Positions 18,647 to 28,610 of a stretch of 29,183 nucleotides of DNA are shown piece after piece (the stretch's first letter is position 1; every line of letters starts with the position of its first letter). The stretch is taken from assembly GCA_026770575.1 (NCBI GenBank), contig MU657217.1, forward strand, positions 23,609-52,791, read 5' to 3'. The notes under the pieces are model-generated. The model did no database searches. It was not told the origin of the DNA and saw nothing but the letters and a program-made list of their open reading frames with translations. A program made the position numbers and the translations under genes. The stretch comes from Pelagophyceae sp. CCMP2097 (lineage: Eukaryota; Sar; Pelagophyceae).

Positions 18647-19422
18647 TTCGCTTCGCGCGACCCGGCGCCGCGGTGGCGCGCGGCGCGCGGCCGGCGACCG
18701 GCGACCGGCGCGGCGCGGCGCGGCGCGCGCGGGCTGACGAAGACGGAACCTGTTCCGGAAGTCGGCGGAACGTTCGAGCGCCCGACGCAGCCACCTTGAA
18801 TACTAATCTTTTAACCCTAACGATGTGACAGAAAACCTCAACGACTGGCCTAGGATTGCCGATAACCGCCAAAGTCGTGTCGTATGACGTAGCGGATGCC
18901 GAATTGCGGTTGACGCGCCGGCCGTAATCGCACCTCGGCGTTCCGAGTCGTCGTGGATGCCTTTTCTCACGAAGGCTCCTCGCTGTGTAGAAGTGGGTGT
19001 GCCCGACGCCTGCTTGCCCCATGACTCGCTCGCAGGAGGTCCGAGGAATTCCTTCGACTCGACAGTCGGATTTTGGCCGCGAGATGGGCCTTTGAGAGCC
19101 CGTGCCATCGTCTACAATCCCGGAGATGTCCTATTGGCCTATTGGAGAGCTGGCGGCGACGCATTTTTAAGCCCGTCGAAGTGCGCCATTTCAGCTCGGC
19201 GTCTTTTGCCGCTTGTATCGATGCTTCGAGGTCGTGGGAACCGTCGCCTTGGTGCCACCCGTGGGCCAAAGATGAATAAACCATCTTCACTGCCTCGAGT
19301 GCCTTGCAGAATTGTTTAGCGATTAAACCTCGCCAAAATCCAAATTTGGCGAAGCTTTTGTCTCGTGCCGGCGGCATCGGCCGACGCGAGCGTCTCGGTC
19401 CCGATTGTGCCTTTTTGGCGGC
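18647..19422. other. Spacer between cNBD-RGS and sulfotransferase genes
   Basis: A 776-bp region between two divergent genes. The left part (18655-18740) is extremely GC-rich simple sequence of GGCGCGGCGC type. The right part is clearly less GC-rich and holds the only possible coding segment, the minus-strand frame 18967-19377 listed separately. Upstream exons of the cNBD-RGS gene could also lie here; I could not identify one by frame. Confidence 0.4.
18967..19377 (-). CDS. Hypothetical basic protein (doubtful)
   Basis: An ATG-initiated frame of 136 codons, MPPARDKSFAKFGFWRGL..., ending at 18967. The middle (FCKALEAVKMVYSSLAHGWH, then DLEASIQAAKDAELKWRTS) reads like ordinary helical protein rather than the Arg/Pro/Ala-rich shadows seen elsewhere. 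The last 40 residues look random. No family recognised. The start lies 45 bp from the sulfotransferase ATG on the other strand, which would require a very compact divergent promoter. It may equally be a decayed gene or chance. Confidence 0.25.
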   Translation of the reverse strand: MPPARDKSFAKFGFWRGLIAKQFCKALEAVKMVYSSLAHGWHQGDGSHDLEASIQAAKDAELKWRTSTGLKMRRRQLSNRPIGHLRDCRRWHGLSKAHLAAKIRLSSRRNSSDLLRASHGASRRRAHPLLHSEEPS

Positions 19423-21430
19423 ATGGCCCGGGGCTGCGGTCTGGTCGTGTGGGCGTGGGCGTGCTGGTGCGGCGCGGGCCAGGTCGTCCTCGATGCGAAA
19501 AGCCGCACCCGGCTCCGCGACCGAGTCGCAAAAGCCGCCCAGCGCCGCGCCCCCAAGGCGCCGCCGGGCATGTGCTCCGAGAAGCTCCGCGCTGGCGGCG
19601 AGAAACTCTCGCCAAAGGGCGCGACGCTCGCGTGGCGTGAGGGGCGGCCAACGCTCGAGGGTGCAGACTGCATCACGTTTGCGCGCGCCTTCGACGGTGC
19701 GCATGGATGGCCCGTCCGTGGTGGACCTCCCAAAGCGCCTCTTTCCAAACCTGGCTGTCGAGCTCGACTGTCGACGTAGGACCGTTAGTAAACCAGACGG
19801 TGTGCCGGCCCACCACCGCGGCGCTGCAAGGGATGCAAGCGCACGCGCAGTACTGGTCGCGCATCGTGCGGCGCGCGAACTCGGCCGCGGCCGACGCGGC
19901 GCGCTCTTGGCCGTGGACCCCCGGGGCCTCGGGCGACGCCCAAGGTTTGGCGGCCGACGGCCGCTGCGGCTGGTTCGCGGCGCCGTCGCTCGTCATCATC
20001 GGCGCGCAGAAGAGCGGGAGCACTGCTTTAGCTGGGTATCTGGTGCACCACCCGCAGCTCCGGTTTGGAGCGATGAAAGAGGTCCGTCCCCCGTCGCCAT
20101 TCCTTTTTGGATCAAGTGGGTATCTCACCCCGTCGCCATTCGAGGGATCCCGTCGCCATTCGCCGCTGAACCGCAGGTCCACTTCTTCGACAAGAACGAG
20201 TCGCAGTGCAAGGGCGCGCTGCCTTACCTTTTCATGTTTCCAAAGGTTGCGAAATGCGCAGCAGCAGCTTCGACCGTCGCGCAGGCCAGTTTGGCGAGGT
20301 TCCTCACGGCAGAGGCCACGCCCTTCTACCTCGCCGACAAGCACGCCTGCGCCAGGATCTCGATGCAGCTGCCGGTGCGTCGAAGCGGCCTTTGGTGCAC
20401 CTTCCCTCGACAGACTCCAAAGCTCGGATGGCCCCAAAGAGAACTTGGATGACTCCAAAGCCCCCCCTCGTAGGACGCCAAGCTGGTCATGCTGGTGCGC
20501 GAGCCGGTGTCGCGGGCTTTTAGCGAATACGAGATGAAGCACCGGCGCGTGGACGCGCAAAACGACTTCCTCGCAGCTCTGGTTCACCACTCCCCTCAGC
20601 TCCTGCGCTGCCTCTTCGAGGCGGGCCCGCGCAACGTCTCGCGCGGCTTGGCCGCGTGCGCGCCACAGCGGATCCGCGAAGACGCCAAGTTTCGTTTATT
20701 CGCGGATCACCTCGCAAAGCAAGCCAAGAAGAGTCTCGACTTTACGGGTTGGCTCCGGTCCTGCTTTTCTTTACAGGGTGGCCCCGCCTCGAAGAGCGAC
20801 GCCGACATGACGCGGCACGTCTTTGGTGAAGCGGCGGAGAAGTCTGTGCGGTTCCTCGATGCCCAGTGTTTCAAACCGGGCCGCAAGGAGACGCTGCAAG
20901 ACCTCGAGACCGTGATGCGCGACGAGGTCGCCGACCTCCGAAACTGCGCTTTGAAGCGGTTCGGCTGGGCCGACCCTTTGACGATGGATGATGCGGCGGC
21001 GATGATTGAGGAATGCGTCTCCGTGAGGACGGGAATCTCGATCCAATACATCTACAGAGGCCTCTACGCCGCGCAGGCCGCGCGGTGCACCGCCTTTGGG
21101 AGTGTTTTAAAGCGGAACGTGCTCGTCGTCGACCAGGCGGTGCTTCGCGGGCGGCCGCAGGAAGCGCTGGACCGCGTCTCGGCCTTCGTCGGCGTCAAAA
21201 GGCACGTTTACGATCCTGCGCTGCTCGCGCCCGGCTCCGAGGCGCTGCAGAAGAAGATTAGCGAGACGTGGCCGAACTTTGAGGACAGCGGGTGGCAGCT
21301 GTCGGCCAAGTACACGCACTCGATGCCGGTAGGGCTGAAAAGGTTCCTCAAATCCTTCTTCCGGCCCCACAACAGACTCTTCTACGACTGGGCAGGCCAG
21401 GACTTTGGCTGGGACGACGACGCCGGTTGA
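19423..21430 (+). CDS. Secretory-pathway sulfotransferase
   Basis: PAPS-dependent sulfotransferase, probably acting on carbohydrate in the Golgi. Exons: 19423-19696, 19780-20081, 20177-20374, 20474-21430, total 576 residues. The start MARGCGLVVWAWACWCGAGQ is an uncleaved anchor or signal peptide. SLVIIGAQKSGSTAL (about 161-175) is the 5'-phosphosulfate-binding loop, followed by the family-typical KEVHFFDKN and by VREPVSRAFSEY (about 266-277), the 3'-phosphate-binding motif. QYIYRGLYAAQAARC and the LVVDQAVLRGRPQEALDRVSAFVG segment resemble heparan-sulfate/NDST-type enzymes. The end is basic and aromatic (LKRFLKSFFRPHNRLFYDW). Intron 1 is 19697-19779, intron 2 is 20082-20176 and intron 3 is 20375-20473; all keep frame, and intron 2 holds a 13-nt triplicate. 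The acceptor substrate cannot be told from sequence. Confidence 0.87.
20090..20161. repeat. 13-nt repeat x3 in sulfotransferase intron 2
   Basis: CCCGTCGCCATTC occurs at 20090-20102, 20129-20141 and 20149-20161, all exact. The copies are confined to the 95-nt intron 20082-20176. Confidence 0.75.
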
Positions 21431-21665
21431 TAACTTACTAGTATTCTCACCCGCGCCTTCAGTTGAAGTTTCCAACGTTTGAGAGGCAATCGGTTGCCTT
21501 CTTTTCCGTTCGAAATCCCGAATTCCAAACGCGAATTCAACGCTCTGGTTCTCCGACACTCGGCTTAGGAATCCTAACTCGAGTACTCAAGCCTCCCCTC
21601 GAGCGCGCGCGCACGCCGCCGCCCGGCGGCGCACGTAGCGCGGCCCCGGGCCGGTATTCGGGGCC

Positions 21666-22751
21666 ATGATGGGCGGTGGGGTGATGGTCCGGAAGCCGTC
21701 AGGTGGACGCAACGCACCCCTCTTCGCCTGCGAGTCCGGGCGCGCCGCCGCGTCCCCGTTACGCGGCCTGCCGTGCCGTCGTGTCACGGTCGTGTCACGG
21801 TGAAGAGGGGATGCCGTGCCGCAATGCGTCTGAAACGTCGAACGCGCCAGCGGCGGCCGCCGCCCGCGATGGACGCAGACGCGGGGCGGCCGCGCGGGAT
21901 GACGTGTGCTCTAGGTCCCTCGTCAAAAACTCTATCGACGAGGGCATCTTCGCGCACGCCGATTCGTCGCAAACCATCGAGGCGCGCTACGGTCCTGCCA
22001 AGTCGCCGAAGAAGCCCGTGGCCGCGCTGGATTCGAAGAGCAAAGCACCCTCCGGCCTCGGCACCCAAAACGAAGGGCGATACAACACGCGACCGTCTCA
22101 CTCCTTCTACGGTGCGTCGGGGAGCACGCTGCACGCCATCGGCCCCGCGTTGAAACGCTCCGTGTAGGCCCGGTGGGCAAAGCGCGCGCGGACGCTACCA
22201 AGCGTTGCGCGCCTCGCACTTCCGACCCGGCGACGCTATCTCCCGGCCCGACCAAGTACCGCCTCACTGCGCTGAGCTTGGACCGGGACTCGACGAGGAC
22301 GCAGCGGTCGCCGATCTCGTTTCCGCAACCGAAGAAATTTGACCCGCGGCAGCTGAGAATCCTCAACCTCCACCGCGCGCGCCAGGTCGAGTGGCCCTCG
22401 TGCGGCGACTTTGACTGCCGGGACATCTCCAAGCGGCGCGAATCCAAAAGAGACCCGCAATGCAACTTTGGCTCGCTGACAACGTCAAGGCCGTGCGAAT
22501 CCGCGCCGGGTTTCGCCGGAAATTCGGGATTGACGAAACGGAGCATCGAACGGACCGTGAAGACTGTGCGGCAGAGGCGCCGGGGGCTCCCACACGCGAA
22601 AGACGTATGACTCCGGCGCGAGCGCCGTCATAGGTTCTTCGAGCCCTTGGATAAGTCGACGCAGAGCGAAATCACGGAAAAGGTCTCTCGCCGCCTCACG
22701 CTGCGGCGCACGCTGTCGTCCGATTTGAAGGGCGCCCAGGGCGACGAATAA
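21666..22751 (+). CDS. PGP-motif (SHIPPO/STPG-like) protein, probably flagellar
   Basis: Exons: 21666-21799, 21915-22111, 22168-22576, 22634-22751, about 285 residues. SPGPTKYRLTALSLDRD carries the PGPxxY signature of sperm-tail PG-rich (SHIPPO/STPG) proteins. Partial echoes are RYGPAKSPKKP and RYNTRPSHSFYGP. Such proteins are structural components at axonemal microtubules. The rest is basic, polar and low in hydrophobic residues, ending EKVSRRLTLRRTLSSDLKGAQGDE. Introns 21800-21914 (GTGAAG..TAG) and 22112-22167 (GTGCGT..TAG) are clear. The last join uses a GC donor (AG|GCGCCG, 22577) to reach a clearly coding final exon; GT alternatives break the frame. The first exon is the least certain. 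DNAAF5 in the same window supports a ciliated organism. Confidence 0.6.
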
Positions 22752-23339
22752 CGTGCTTCATTGGAAAGAGGACCCCGTGCCAATGACCCTGCGTGGCACG
22801 GTCCTTTGTGGCAAAGTCTCGTACTAGCCCCAGAGTATGAACACTGGCCTCCGGGGCATGCCTCGGGCGTCGACAGGGCCTCTCGCAGCCTCGGCGGCGT
22901 CTTTGGCGAGCATGCCCGTCGGGGCCGTTCCACGGCCTTGTCGGGACAGAAGGACATTGAAAGAGGACCCGAGCAAAGGGCCGCGCCAGGACTGGGGCTG
23001 GGAGATCCACCCCCGCCGCAAAGTACGCTCGTTGATATGTAAGCATTGGTTCTGAAGACCTCGTCGGTGGGTGTCCCGGCGTGGTTGCACTCGGAGGACC
23101 CAGGACCGTCGAACCCTTGCCAGTGCCAGTGTTGTCTCGGACATCGCCGAAGACCCCTTTGGCGACTCTGGAGCTCGGAGCGCGCGGCGACGCCACGCGC
23201 GGGACAGGTCGAGGTCTATACCGTGGCTGCCTTCGTCGTTCGACCGAGGCTTGTCGCCACCTCGCTCCAGGGCGTTTCCCGCAGATTTCGGCCGCTGCGG
23301 TTGCGGTTGCGTTTGGAGGCGCATCCAAGTCGTCCAGAG
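22752..23339. other. Spacer before the pseudouridine synthase
   Basis: 588 bp with no supportable gene. An imperfect stem-loop (AAAGAGGACCCCGTGCC against GGCACGGTCCTTTG) lies at about 22766-22815, just after the PGP-motif gene, and could be a 3'-end structure. AAAGAGGACCC recurs near 22960. Two overlapping plus-strand frames at 22761-23055 have some protein-like content but no family match and no clear splice links. Confidence 0.4.
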
Positions 23340-24556
23340 ATGCCGTCCACCGTGCAGCGCGTCGTCTCGATGCTCGCCGCGGTGGCGGGCCTCTCGGCAG
23401 GCCACTCGATGCTGGTGAATCGCGAGGCGGCGGTGAAGCTGGAGCAGGCGACTGGAATGCGCGTGCTGGCCATGTCCAACTCCGTCGTCGTCGTGGAAAA
23501 GCCCGCGGGCCTCCGATCCGTGCCGGCGTACGGCCCGACGGACGCTTTAAGAATCGAGTTCGAGACGCGGCTCGGGGCGGGCGAAGATGAAGCGGTGCTG
23601 CGGACGGAGTTTGAAAGGAGCAACAGACGGGACAGATGGTGCAAGGTCGCCGCCGCGCAGGAATGGTGAGCGCCTCGAATGACCGTGGGGCAAACGCCTC
23701 GAAAGACATGTTTTCCTGAACTCTTCCTGAACGCAGGCTCAACCCGAAGCTGCGGTCGCGCGCGGACTCGCTACCGAGGACCAAGACCAAGTTCCTTAAA
23801 GTTGCTGTCGGCAAGGTCGGCAAGATGACCGAGGAGGACGCGCAGGCGGCGTGGGAAGGTTTGAGGGCGGCCGTCGAGGCCGCCGAGGCCGCAGAAGGTC
23901 TGGAAGAATCGGATTCCGTTTTAAGACGCATCAAGCGAGCAGGGTTCGTGGACGCCTGCCCCGTGCACCGCCTAGACGTCTCGACGAGCGGCATCCTCGC
24001 CGTTGCTTTAAACCCGGCAGGGGCCGCGCACCTCTGTGAACAGTGGCGCACTCGAGTGGTGGAGAAGAGGTACGAGGCTTTAGTCGGCGGCGTCGTTTTA
24101 CAAGATTCGGGCGAAATCACTATAAAGCTGCAGCGCAAGGACGCCGTGCGGCGGCAGGGCGACGCTTCTCGCATGACCGCCGTCTCCGACGAAGACGCTT
24201 TGATTGCGTCGACGGTCGAGCTGAATGCGGAGACTGACAACATGAACCCAATTTTAGAGTGCCACACTTCGTTCACCGTGCTCCAGCGCTTTTCCGACTC
24301 GACGCACCTCGAGCTCGTGCCGCACACGGGCCGCCTCCATCAGCTGCGCGCGCATCTGTTCTCCGTGGACCACGCCATTCTGGGAGACTCGTTGTACGGT
24401 GGTTTCGAACAACGCGCCAAGAGGCTCTGCCTCCACGCCTCGCAGCTCGAGCTCACCGACCCGGACACGCTGGAGAACTGGGTCGTCTCCTGCCCGACCA
24501 GCTGGACGATGGACGACGTCATTGAGCCCGGCGACGCTGGAATTGCGACACCGTAA
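23340..24556 (+). CDS. RluA-family RNA pseudouridine synthase
   Basis: Converts uridine to pseudouridine in rRNA or tRNA. Exons 23340-23665 and 23737-24556, 381 residues. The 71-nt intron starts GTGAGC. The active-site motif HRLDVSTSG is at 186-194 with catalytic Asp189. Family blocks before it include SVVVVEKPAGLRSVPAYG. After it come VEKRYEALVGG, HTSFTVLQRF, HLELVPHTGRLHQLRAHL and ILGDSLYGG, then LCLHASQLEL, all in the usual RluA order. About 75 residues between the KPAG block and HRLD are an acidic/Ala-rich insert (EDAQAAWEGLRAAVEAAEAAEGLEE). The N-terminus has a hydrophobic stretch (VVSMLAAVAGLSAG), so organellar targeting is possible but not certain. The target site is unknown. The gene is convergent with the SET gene with only 11 bp between stop codons. 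Confidence 0.93.
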
Positions 24557-24567
24557 CCAATCGTTTC

Positions 24568-26066
24568 TTAAAAGTCGGGCCTGTTCGACTCTGATATCGG
24601 GGGCCAGGGCGCCTTTGGCGGCGAGGTGTCGATGTAGACGTGGTCCAACGGGCACTCTGTGGCCGTGGCGAACTCCTCGTAGAGGATGGCTCTGCGCCAC
24701 CCGTCGTCCAAAAGAGAGTCCAGCGCGGGCACCGCTTCCAGCGGCTGGACGTAGCTCCCCGGCATGCAGCCCGCCAGCGAAACGGCGGCCCGCTGCTTCG
24801 CCACGGCCTCGAGGGAGACGCGCTCAAAGTCACGGATAACGCCTGCGAGGGCCGCTTTCCGCATCGGGCCAGGCTCGCACGTCACCAGCTGCGCCAGAGC
24901 CGCCGTGCGCAGCTGCGAGAGCCACCACTCGACGCCGTACGTCATGCGAAGCTCCTCGCCGCGCGCGATGGGCCTAGGAAGCGCCACCTCGAAGAGTGCC
25001 TTCGAACATTGGGATCCCGATGTTCCTGAACGTCCGCTGACAACCCCCCATCCGGCGGCGATCGCACCTTGTCGCGACGGCGAAGACTCTGGGCGCTGAA
25101 ACGCCCTGCGCGGCCGTGCGCGGCTGCACGAGCGCGACGTTTGTGCGCGTGGCGATGCGATCGATGTAATCATCGACGGCCTTGCGCAGCAGGCGGACGT
25201 TCGTTTTGATCGGAACTTTCGAAGACGCCACAATCAACTGGTCCACGTCGCGCGTCGAGATGATGCCGTCGCCGTCGTCGGAAAGCGTGGGCGCGCGCAA
25301 AGCCGTGTGGTCGTTGATCAACTGCGCGACTCCTATTTTTGGCGTCACAGCCGCGCAGGCGTCTTTGTCCTTTTCAACACACCTTCGTGCGGCGAGGCTC
25401 CCTGCTCCGGCACTTTGCCGAGGAGGACGTACTCGCCCGCGCCGTGGCGCGCGACGCAGGCCTCGAGTCCTTCCTCCGCGTCGCACGTGTCCGCCTCATC
25501 GCCAAAGCCGTTTCCCTCCTCGACGCGGCCCCCGTCGGCGCGCCCGCCGGAATCGGTGACCTTTGACGCGCTGAGGCCGATCTCGTAGCGCTGCGAGAAG
25601 GTGCGCCAGTTTGAGCCGTAGAAGCTTTGCTGCAGCTCCATTTCCTCGCACCGCGTCGCCGGCGTCGCCGCCAATAGTCCAACAAACTCCGTCAGCGTCG
25701 CGCCCGCGGCCACGTCCCGCGCCGCAAAGACGCCGCGGCCCGCGCCGGGGCTCACGTCCACGTAGACCTGCGCCGGTTGGCGTGTGACGCGCGAGTCCGC
25801 GTCCTCTCAGCCCTCGGTGCGCCGTGACTCTCGTGTCCGTGTGGCCCTGCGAGCAGCCCGCGGCGAAAAGTCTTCAAACTTACCAGCGGTTCAGTCTTCC
25901 GCGTCTTCTCAAACGCGGCGACGTCGACGGTCCATTCCGAATAGCGCTCGGGCGCCTCGGCGGCCGCGCCGGCGGCCTGGAGAGGGGCGACGCGCCGGCC
26001 CGCTTTCCGCGGTGCGAGGCCCGCCGCCAGGCCGCACGAATATAACCAGAAGAAGGCCCGCCGCAT
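24568..26066 (-). CDS. SET-domain protein with plastid-type presequence
   Basis: Predicted protein-lysine methyltransferase. Exons: 26066-25884, 25767-25383, 25332-25068, 24973-24568, total 412 residues, all phases consistent. The start MRRAFFWLYSCGLAAGLAPRK resembles a signal peptide ending at an AxLAP junction, a tolerated form of the heterokont plastid motif, so the substrate may be plastidial (inference). The SET domain runs from about 62 to 295: PGAGRGVFAARDVAAGATLTEFVG, GEYVLLG, GVAQLINDHTAL, NVALVQPRTAAQ, VFAVATRPIARGEELRMTYGVEW. The catalytic Tyr of the YG end is present. The usual NHxC motif reads NDHTAL, without the Cys. An 80-residue acidic/Gly insert separates the first and second parts. 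The C-terminal 110 residues are helical and not recognised, ending in CPLDHVYIDTSPPKAPWPP. Confidence 0.82.
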
Positions 26067-26411
26067 CTTCGGAGCGCGGGCTCGTATGCGCTACAATGTA
26101 TGCGCGAGGTAGCTGAATTTTTTCTGGCATCGTCAGAATGAATTCAGAATGAACGGAATGTTCCTGGTTGGTCGGAACAAAGTTGACAAACAGGGCAATG
26201 GCGCGTTATCGTGGGTACCTCCGCAGCGACGGGCGCTCGCCTCGGCGCACTGCGGCCCTTGCGACCTCGGGGGGCCGCCATCTCCACGCTGGTCCCATAC
26301 CAGGTTTTGAGTCGACTGAAATTCTTTAAGTCTTAACCAAAGTGTCGGAGCTCGAGGAACAGCTTGAGTCGGCGCGCGAGCGAGGCGACGCCGCCCTCGT
26401 CGGCGTCGCGC
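26067..26411. promoter_or_regulatory. Spacer upstream of the SET gene
   Basis: 345 bp between the SET-gene ATG and the stop of the coiled-coil gene, both minus strand. It is AT-richer than its surroundings at 26100-26190. There CAGAATGAA occurs twice in tandem (26135-26155), followed by GGAATGTTCC, a 10-bp palindrome at about 26156. These are candidate promoter elements for the SET gene. No gene is seen. Confidence 0.4.
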
Positions 26412-28610
26412 CTAGGCAGCCTCTGCGCCGGCGGCGCCGATGCGCGTTTTCGCGATGAGTCGCGTTTTCGCGATGAATCGCGACTGCGCGGACACGTCTT
26501 GTAAAAGGAAGTCGCACGCGTCAATCGCCGCGTTCCGCCGCGCCTTCGACGAGGCGCAGACCGTGTCCAGCTCCGCCAGCTGCAGCTTGACTTGGATGAG
26601 TGTGTTCACATGGGTCTCGACCTCGCGCTCGAGCGTGGAGACGCGGTCCTTCGACGCTGTCTCGCAATCCAGCCGCAGCACCCGCTCCACAGAAGCCTCC
26701 GCCTCCCAGCGCGCCGCCAACGCCGCCGACGAAGCCAGCGCCGCCACAGTGCCGGCGTCGCCTACAAAAGCGCGGTGGGAAAGCCTTTTCGGGATATTCG
26801 CGTGCTTACCGCATCGCCCGTCGAGGTGCGCCCGCGCGCCGCGCGCCGCCTCGGCCGCCGTGGCATCCGCGGCGAGGGTGTCGCTCGCCTCGCGCGCCGC
26901 GTCGCGCGCCTCGGCCGTCTCTGCTTCAAGGTCGTTTTGCGCGCTCCGTAACGCCTCGGCGGCTCGCGCGGCCTCGATGGAAGCTTCCGCGACGTCCGCG
27001 AGGCGCAGCGCCTCGAGCCTCGCGATGTCTGCGCGGTGCGCCGCTTCGAGCGCGGCTCCGTCTGCGACACGCTTCGCCTCGAAGGAAGCTTGGAGAGCAG
27101 TTGCATCTGCGAGGCGTTTGGCTTGGAACGAGGCTTCGAGCGTTGCGACTTCCGCGAGGCGGAGCACCTCCGTCGCGACGTCGGCGAGTCGCGCCGCTTC
27201 GAGCGTTTCGGCGTCGGCGACGCGCTTGGCCTCGAATGAAGCTTTTAGGTCAGCGAGGTCGGCGAGGCGGTTGGAGTCGAGCTGCGCCACATCCAAAAGG
27301 TGCGCCGCCTCGATGGCGGCCTCGAGGGTCATCATGTCCGCCAGGCGTTTTGCCTCGGCAACTTCGGCGACGCGCGCCGCTTCCGCAGTCGCGACCGCCT
27401 CCCTGAGGTGGCCCTCGCGCGCCTCGGCTTCGCGCGCCGCCTCGGCCCCCAGCGCAGCTTCCCGGGCGCGCTCGTCGCGCGCCGCGTCCGCCGCCTCCCT
27501 GAGGACACTTTCGCGTGCGTCGCGGGCCGCCTCGGCCGCCACCGCCTCGTCGCGGTGCCTCGCGTCCTGCTGCTGCGCGAGCGCGACGGCGGCCGCCTGG
27601 AGAAAGAGGGTCATCGTTTTTCGCGCGATTGTACAAACTCACCGCCGCGTCTCGGTTTGAATCGCCGAGGCTGCGGACGGCGGCCCGGAGCGCTTCGAGG
27701 CCGCCGCGCTCGGCGGCGCAAAAGGCCTTGAGGGACTGGACTTGGTTCGCCACGTTTAAACCGCCGAGGTACAGCCGCGCTTCATACGCCGCCGTCGACG
27801 CCGCAGCCGCCTCGGCGTGCTCGACGCCCTTCTTCTGTGACACAGAGACCGCGAGCGCCTGCGAGGACGAGTCAGCGGGCAGAAGGAGTGGTCAAAGCGG
27901 CTTACGGCAGACCGTCGGTGCAGGTCGACAAGCTTTACAACCTGCCCTTTCAGCGCCTCCATCTCCGCGCGCTGCGCGGCGCAAAAGCTGCGGCAGAGGT
28001 TTGCGGCCTTTGAGAGGTCGTCGTCGTCGTCTGAGTCGTCTCCTTCGAAGTCACCCATTTTGACCAAACGCATCCCAGAAGTCGGCGACGACGGCGCTTT
28101 CTTCTTCTTCCGCTTCACCGGCGACGCCGGCCGCGCGCCGCCGTCGGCATCGAATGCGCCCTCGTCGAACGCGGCGACGATGGCCGGCGCGGTTTTGGGC
28201 ACCCTAAAATGCGACCGTCGGACGAGCCTCGGACGGTACGGCGCGCACCTGCGCGCGCCCTCGGCTTTGGCCTTGACCAAATCCTCGCGCGTCTTGGCGA
28301 GGTCGGCGGCCGTGGATTGGGCCTCGTGCTCGGCGTGGTAGACCTTGTCCCGGAGAGAGGCTACAGTCTGCTCCAACTGCACTTTCTCCGCCTAAGGTTT
28401 CAGGCTACAAGTCGCCATGCAACGTTGAATACGCACGTCGAGCTGGGCGACGTAGCCCTTGATCTTCCGCTTGCGGTCGGTGGCCGAGGCTCGCTCTTCT
28501 GCCAGGCGGCCCTCGAGGGTCTGGACTTTTGCTGCCAAGGCCTCGTTCTCCCTCGCAAGCTCAACGAGATACTTCTTGAACCCTTCCACGTCCGCGACAG
28601 GCTCTTCCAT
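26412..28610 (-). CDS. Alanine-rich coiled-coil protein
   Basis: Exons: 28610-28437, 28391-28249, 28203-27906, 27858-27643, 27596-26810, 26761-26412, 655 residues. The start is MEEPVADVEGFKKYLVELAR. Residues 1-95 are a canonical heptad coiled coil (ENEALAAKVQTLEGRL...EQTVASLRDKVY). A basic/acidic hinge follows, with KRKKKK and GDFEGDDSDDDDD. The second half is an Ala-rich coiled coil built from degenerate units of type KRLADATALQASFEA / KRVADGAALEAAHRA. The end has a duplicated IAKTR from a 15-nt DNA repeat at 26448-26480. No catalytic domain is visible; a structural or cytoskeletal role is likely. Introns 28204-28248 (45 nt) and 26762-26809 (48 nt) are multiples of three without in-frame stops, so either could be retained. 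I removed both because their ends match GTGCGC..TTTTAG and GTAAGC..TTGTAG. Function unknown. Confidence 0.75.
26448..26480. repeat. Short tandem repeat CGCGTTTTCGCGATG
   Basis: CGCGTTTTCGCGATG occurs at about 26444-26458 and again at about 26462-26476. On the minus strand it codes for the repeated IAKTR near the C-terminus of the coiled-coil protein. Confidence 0.55.

Noticed and set aside
18627..19022. 131-codon minus-strand frame as the first exon of the cNBD-RGS gene
   Set aside because: No donor/acceptor pair puts it in phase with the exon ending at 18598, and its C-terminal half is GC-rich simple sequence.
22761..23055. Possible short gene or extra exon after the PGP-motif gene
   Set aside because: Two overlapping frames look partly protein-like, but neither has a splice connection or recognisable family.
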